64,000 nt of DNA from Volucribacter amazonae (GTDB lineage: Bacteria > Pseudomonadota > Gammaproteobacteria > Enterobacterales > Pasteurellaceae). Both the position numbers and the translations under genes were made by a program. Below the pieces are notes generated by a model, which ran no database searches, was not told where the DNA came from, and was given only the letters and a program-made list of their open reading frames with translations. Positions 60,774-64,000 of the stretch are shown here, one piece after another (position 1 is the first letter of the stretch; the number at the start of each line of letters is the position of its first letter). The DNA is taken from positions 2,513,501-2,577,500 of the forward strand of contig NZ_LWID01000001.1 in NCBI RefSeq assembly GCF_029783845.1, written 5' to 3'.

Positions 60774-61712
60774 ATGTTATTGCAACAGAACACTATCCCA
60801 TTAACCAACCTAAAACATATTGTCGCCATTGGTGGTGGCCATGGTTTAGGGCGTATGTTATCAGCCTTAAATTTTATGCAAGAAAAATTAACAGGCATTG
60901 TTACGACCACAGATAATGGTGGTTCTACGGGGCGAATTCGTGATGATTATGGTGGCATTGCGTGGGGTGATTTGCGTAATTGTTTAAATCAAATTATTAC
61001 TGAGCCAAGTACCGCTTCTACCCTTTTTGAATACCGTTTTAGTGGCACAGGCGAACTTGCTGGGCATAATTTAGGTAATTTAATGCTAACCGCATTAGAA
61101 AATATGCAAATTCGTCCTTTAGAGGGCGTAAATTTGATTCGTGATTTATTAAAGGTAAAATCCTTTATTATTCCTATGTCAGAAACGCCTGTTCATCTTG
61201 TTGCACAATTATCTTCAGGGCAACAAATATTAGGCGAAGTAAATATTGATAATCTTGAGGAATTGCCTCAATCATTGGCTCTTACTCCCCTTGTTTCAGC
61301 TACACCAGAAGCGATTACCGCTTTACAACAAGCAGAACTTATTCTTATTGGGCCGGGCAGTTTTTTTACCAGTATTATGCCCCCTTTGTTACTCAAAGAA
61401 GTGCAACAATGTTTACGCCAAGCACAATGTCCGAAAATTTTTATTGATAATTTAGGGGTTGAGCATAGCCCAGCGGCTAAATTGTCTTTGGCACAACGGA
61501 TTAATTGGATTAATCACAATGTAGGGCAAAACATTATTGATGGCGTGATTACTAGCACCGAACAAAAGGAACAGCGCATAGATGCCGAACAGCAACCACA
61601 ATGGCTTACAAGAAAATTAAATGCCGATGATGTGCCATATCGACATGATCGGCATTTATTATGTCAAGCTATTGCTGAACTATTAGAAAGGTTTAAACAA
61701 AACGATTTTTAA
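60774..61712 (+). CDS. ybhK: YvcK/YbhK family (CofD-like) protein
   Basis: A 312-residue protein of the UPF0052 / YvcK family, whose Bacillus member binds UDP-sugars and is needed for gluconeogenic growth and cell shape. The N-terminal glycine-rich VAIGGGHGLGRMLSALNF (about 17-35) and TTDNGGSTGRIRDDYG, then the GTGELAGHNLGNLMLTALE stretch, are family hallmarks. ybhK lies beside moaA in E. coli too. It is convergent with thiI, and their last four bases overlap (61709-61712). Confidence 0.9.
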   Translation: MLLQQNTIPLTNLKHIVAIGGGHGLGRMLSALNFMQEKLTGIVTTTDNGGSTGRIRDDYGGIAWGDLRNCLNQIITEPSTASTLFEYRFSGTGELAGHNLGNLMLTALENMQIRPLEGVNLIRDLLKVKSFIIPMSETPVHLVAQLSSGQQILGEVNIDNLEELPQSLALTPLVSATPEAITALQQAELILIGPGSFFTSIMPPLLLKEVQQCLRQAQCPKIFIDNLGVEHSPAAKLSLAQRINWINHNVGQNIIDGVITSTEQKEQRIDAEQQPQWLTRKLNADDVPYRHDRHLLCQAIAELLERFKQNDF

Positions 61713-63163
61713 TCTTGGCGAAAAACCTTAACATTATTAAAACCTGCATCTTGTAAATATAGAGCCTGTAGCTTGCTCATTACCCCTCTTTCACAATACA
61801 AAAGATAGGTTTTATCTTGCTCAAGTGTGGCAAATTGGCTTGATAATTTATAAAACGGTAAAGTAATAATCGGATTACTGATATTCAATGCCAAAGGTTT
61901 TTCTTCAACTTCCTCTGGGCTACGAATATCAATAATAATATCGTCCTTAGCTAATACAGCAACAGTTTCTACTTCGGTAACCGATTGAGCGGTTTGCTCG
62001 GCAATTTGGCGAATATCTAAAATTTTGGCATTTTCCACCGCACTTTGTAAGATATTCATATCAAAATGTTGTTCTTCTTGTTCAATTTTGCTTTTAACCG
62101 CTTTTACCGTTGGATTTTTGGAAATAACACCACAAAACTCTGGCATAGATTTCGCAATATCTTCGGTTTCAATTTGCTTAGCTAACGCAATAATTTGCTC
62201 TTTGTCGTGGGAGATTAATGGACGTAACACTAAACAACCTGCCGCTTCATCAATTAAGCGTAAATTGGTTAACGTTTGGCTAGATACCTGCCCTAATGCT
62301 TCACCAGTAACTAAGGCTTGAATGGCAAAACGTTCTGCCACTAGGCTTGCCGCTCGTACCATCATACGTTTTAATACCACACCCATTTGCCCATTATCAA
62401 TTTTCTCCAAAATTTCGCCAACCACAGGCTCAAAATTAATGGCAATAAAACGGACTTTATGGGATTGGCTATAACGTTGCCAAAGATGATAAGCCATTTG
62501 TTTAACCCCAATTTCATGGGTTGCACCGCCTAAATTAAAAAAACAATAATGAACACGACAACCACGTCGCATCAACATATAGCTTGATACGCCAGAGTCA
62601 AAACCACCAGAAATTAACGATAGTACATCTTCTTGTGTACCAATAGGATAGCCGCCGATACCTGCATAACGTGCTTTGATCAACATCATATGTTCATGTT
62701 CAATATCAATGCGTACGGTAATATCGGGACGAGTTAATTTCACTTTCGCTGAGGGAATATGTTGATTTAATCCACCACCAATATAGCGTTCAGCTTCTAA
62801 GGAATTAAAACTATGCTTGCCCTTGCGTCTTACTCGCACACAAAAGGTTTTATTTACTAATTGCTCGCCGACTTCAGCTAAGGTTTGTTCAAAAATATCA
62901 TGTAAAGAAGAAAAGGGTTTTTCCTCTACGGCTAAAAAATGATGAATACCCGGAATACGTTGTAATTGCTCAATTAATAAATCAAAATTTTCATTATTTT
63001 TTGACCGCACTTCAATATAATCCCAATGGCGAACCACCGCAACTTGATCATCAAAGCGGGTTAATACATTACGAATATTACTGGTTAAAATTTTGATAAA
63101 GCGTTTGCGTACCGAATCGCTTTTAATCATAATTTCAGGAAAAAGTTTAATAATAAATTTCAT
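61709..63163 (-). CDS. thiI: tRNA 4-thiouridine synthase / sulfurtransferase ThiI
   Basis: ThiI makes 4-thiouridine at tRNA position 8 and supplies sulfur for thiamine thiazole. The 484-residue protein has a ferredoxin-like and THUMP region (about 1-165), the PP-loop LISGGFDSGVSSYMLMRRG (about 180-198), and a C-terminal rhodanese domain (about 400-484). The catalytic cysteine is in LLYCERGVMSK. The full-length form with the rhodanese domain supports both roles. Uptake signals lie inside near 62036 and 63005. Confidence 0.95.
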   Translation of the reverse strand: MKFIIKLFPEIMIKSDSVRKRFIKILTSNIRNVLTRFDDQVAVVRHWDYIEVRSKNNENFDLLIEQLQRIPGIHHFLAVEEKPFSSLHDIFEQTLAEVGEQLVNKTFCVRVRRKGKHSFNSLEAERYIGGGLNQHIPSAKVKLTRPDITVRIDIEHEHMMLIKARYAGIGGYPIGTQEDVLSLISGGFDSGVSSYMLMRRGCRVHYCFFNLGGATHEIGVKQMAYHLWQRYSQSHKVRFIAINFEPVVGEILEKIDNGQMGVVLKRMMVRAASLVAERFAIQALVTGEALGQVSSQTLTNLRLIDEAAGCLVLRPLISHDKEQIIALAKQIETEDIAKSMPEFCGVISKNPTVKAVKSKIEQEEQHFDMNILQSAVENAKILDIRQIAEQTAQSVTEVETVAVLAKDDIIIDIRSPEEVEEKPLALNISNPIITLPFYKLSSQFATLEQDKTYLLYCERGVMSKLQALYLQDAGFNNVKVFRQD

Positions 63164-63292
63164 GCTGTTGCTTAAATAAGGGTTAATAAAATGGGGCGAA
63201 TTATAACAAAATTCCGCCCAAAGCCATAGTTAAGAGTTTGACTATTTTCTTATATAGTTATCAAGAAAAGTGACAATGTAACAACAATAAGC

Positions 63293-64000
63293 TTAGTCAT
63301 TTGCTAAAGTATGCACTAATCGTTGTTCTAGCTGTTGCCGTTGCGTGGCACAGAGGGCTTTTCCCTCCGCATTGACTAAAATAAAAAAGTCTTCGGCTTT
63401 CTCGCCAATGGTGGTGATTTTAGCATTGAGTAAATTGAGCTGTTGCTCCACAAAAACTTGGCTAATTTTGCTCAATAATCCCGCTTTATCTAAGGCAAAA
63501 AGCTCCATTTCGGTATGATCCGAACGATGTATATTTAAAAAACGTATTTGAGTTGGCACTTGAAAATGTTGCAATTTATAATTTCGCCGTTGATTTAGCA
63601 AGGCTTTAGCTGGTGTGGTTAATCCTTGGTATAAGGCTTTTTCTAATGCTCGTCGCCGCTCATTGCGTACTAAACTGCCATCAAGCTCTGACACAATAAA
63701 ACTGTCCATCACATAACCATCTTGTCTGGTAATAATTTGTGCATCGTGAATACTCAAATTTTTTGTGCCAATAATGCTAACAACCTTATGAAATAAGCTA
63801 GGCTGATCCGCACAATAGATAAAGATTTCTGTTCCCCCTTTGGCAAATTTATTGCTTACCTTAACCACAAGATTATCTTGATTTTCATACAGTAACTGAC
63901 TATGCCAAGCAATTTGTTTCGGCGTATTGCGTAAAAAATATTCATCAGGACATTGTTGCCACAGGGCTTGAATGGATTGCTCAGGTAATGCCTTTAATAA
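63293..64000 (-). CDS. glnD: Bifunctional uridylyltransferase GlnD, C-terminal part
   Basis: GlnD modifies and demodifies PII proteins in response to glutamine. Only the C-terminal 235 codons are in the window; the frame stays open to 64000 (LPEQSIQALWQQCPDEYFLR at the edge), so the gene continues beyond. The visible part contains the end of the HD region and two ACT domains that sense glutamine: EIFIYCADQPSLFHKVVSII and EMELFALDKAGLLSKISQVF. The internal ATG at 63868 is not a start. Confidence 0.92.
   Translation of the reverse strand, partial: LLKALPEQSIQALWQQCPDEYFLRNTPKQIAWHSQLLYENQDNLVVKVSNKFAKGGTEIFIYCADQPSLFHKVVSIIGTKNLSIHDAQIITRQDGYVMDSFIVSELDGSLVRNERRRALEKALYQGLTTPAKALLNQRRNYKLQHFQVPTQIRFLNIHRSDHTEMELFALDKAGLLSKISQVFVEQQLNLLNAKITTIGEKAEDFFILVNAEGKALCATQRQQLEQRLVHTLAND

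Overview
This 64 kb window is chromosomal DNA from a member of the Pasteurellaceae. About thirty exact copies of the nine-base uptake signal AAGTGCGGT or its complement are spread over both strands, inside and between genes. That is the uptake-signal dialect of the Haemophilus influenzae / Pasteurella multocida / Aggregatibacter branch. The DNA is AT-rich, gene content and local order (rbfA-truB, citCDEF-XG-citT, mukFEB, sspAB, ilvIH, moaACDE) match that family, and an IS1016-type relic is present. I cannot fix the species. I saw no rRNA, tRNA, prophage or CRISPR array.

Layout. 1-6.8 kb: end of rbfA, truB, tehB (opposite strand), a UPF0756 membrane protein and hrpA. 6.8-7.6 kb: a small palindromic repeat and a decayed IS1016-family element. 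7.8-14.5 kb: complete citrate fermentation operon citC-D-E-F-XG-T, with citX and citG fused. 14.7-16.4 kb: hipBA toxin-antitoxin with three evenly spaced HipB operators. 16.6-24.7 kb: a surface haem/iron acquisition locus made of a ChaN-like lipoprotein, exbB, exbD, tonB, a TbpB-type lipoprotein split at a run of ten G, a TonB-dependent receptor and a Slam outer-membrane translocator. A Fur-box-like site lies just before the first gene. 24.7-26.3 kb: two ferritins, then a possible small RNA. 26.4-34.3 kb: ttcA and the condensin operon mukF-E-B. 34.3-37.1 kb: a membrane-anchored PstS-like protein, an unrecognised 57-residue membrane protein and sbcB. 37.1-37.8 kb: two large, inverted, covarying structured elements. 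37.9-41.7 kb: fbpABC ferric-iron transporter with a Fur-like site. 41.9-50.6 kb: ilvIH, cra, dacB, greA (with an attenuator-like leader), yhbY, sspAB, dapD and a repetitive lipoprotein. 50.7-55.7 kb: putA-putP proline catabolism. 56.4-64 kb: a DUF695/RraB-like protein, a DedA protein, moaA-C-D-E behind a molybdenum-cofactor riboswitch, ybhK, thiI and the 3' end of glnD.

Iron is a recurring theme: a surface haem-type receptor system with its own energy supply, a periplasmic ferric-iron ABC transporter and two ferritins lie within 25 kb, and two of these loci carry Fur-box-like sequences. The most unusual signals are (1) the phase-variable Slam-dependent lipoprotein in the receptor locus, (2) the two inverted elements between sbcB and fbpA, whose helices are kept by compensatory changes, and (3) a dispersed TATAGTCGTT-ended palindromic repeat present as whole copies and single ends.
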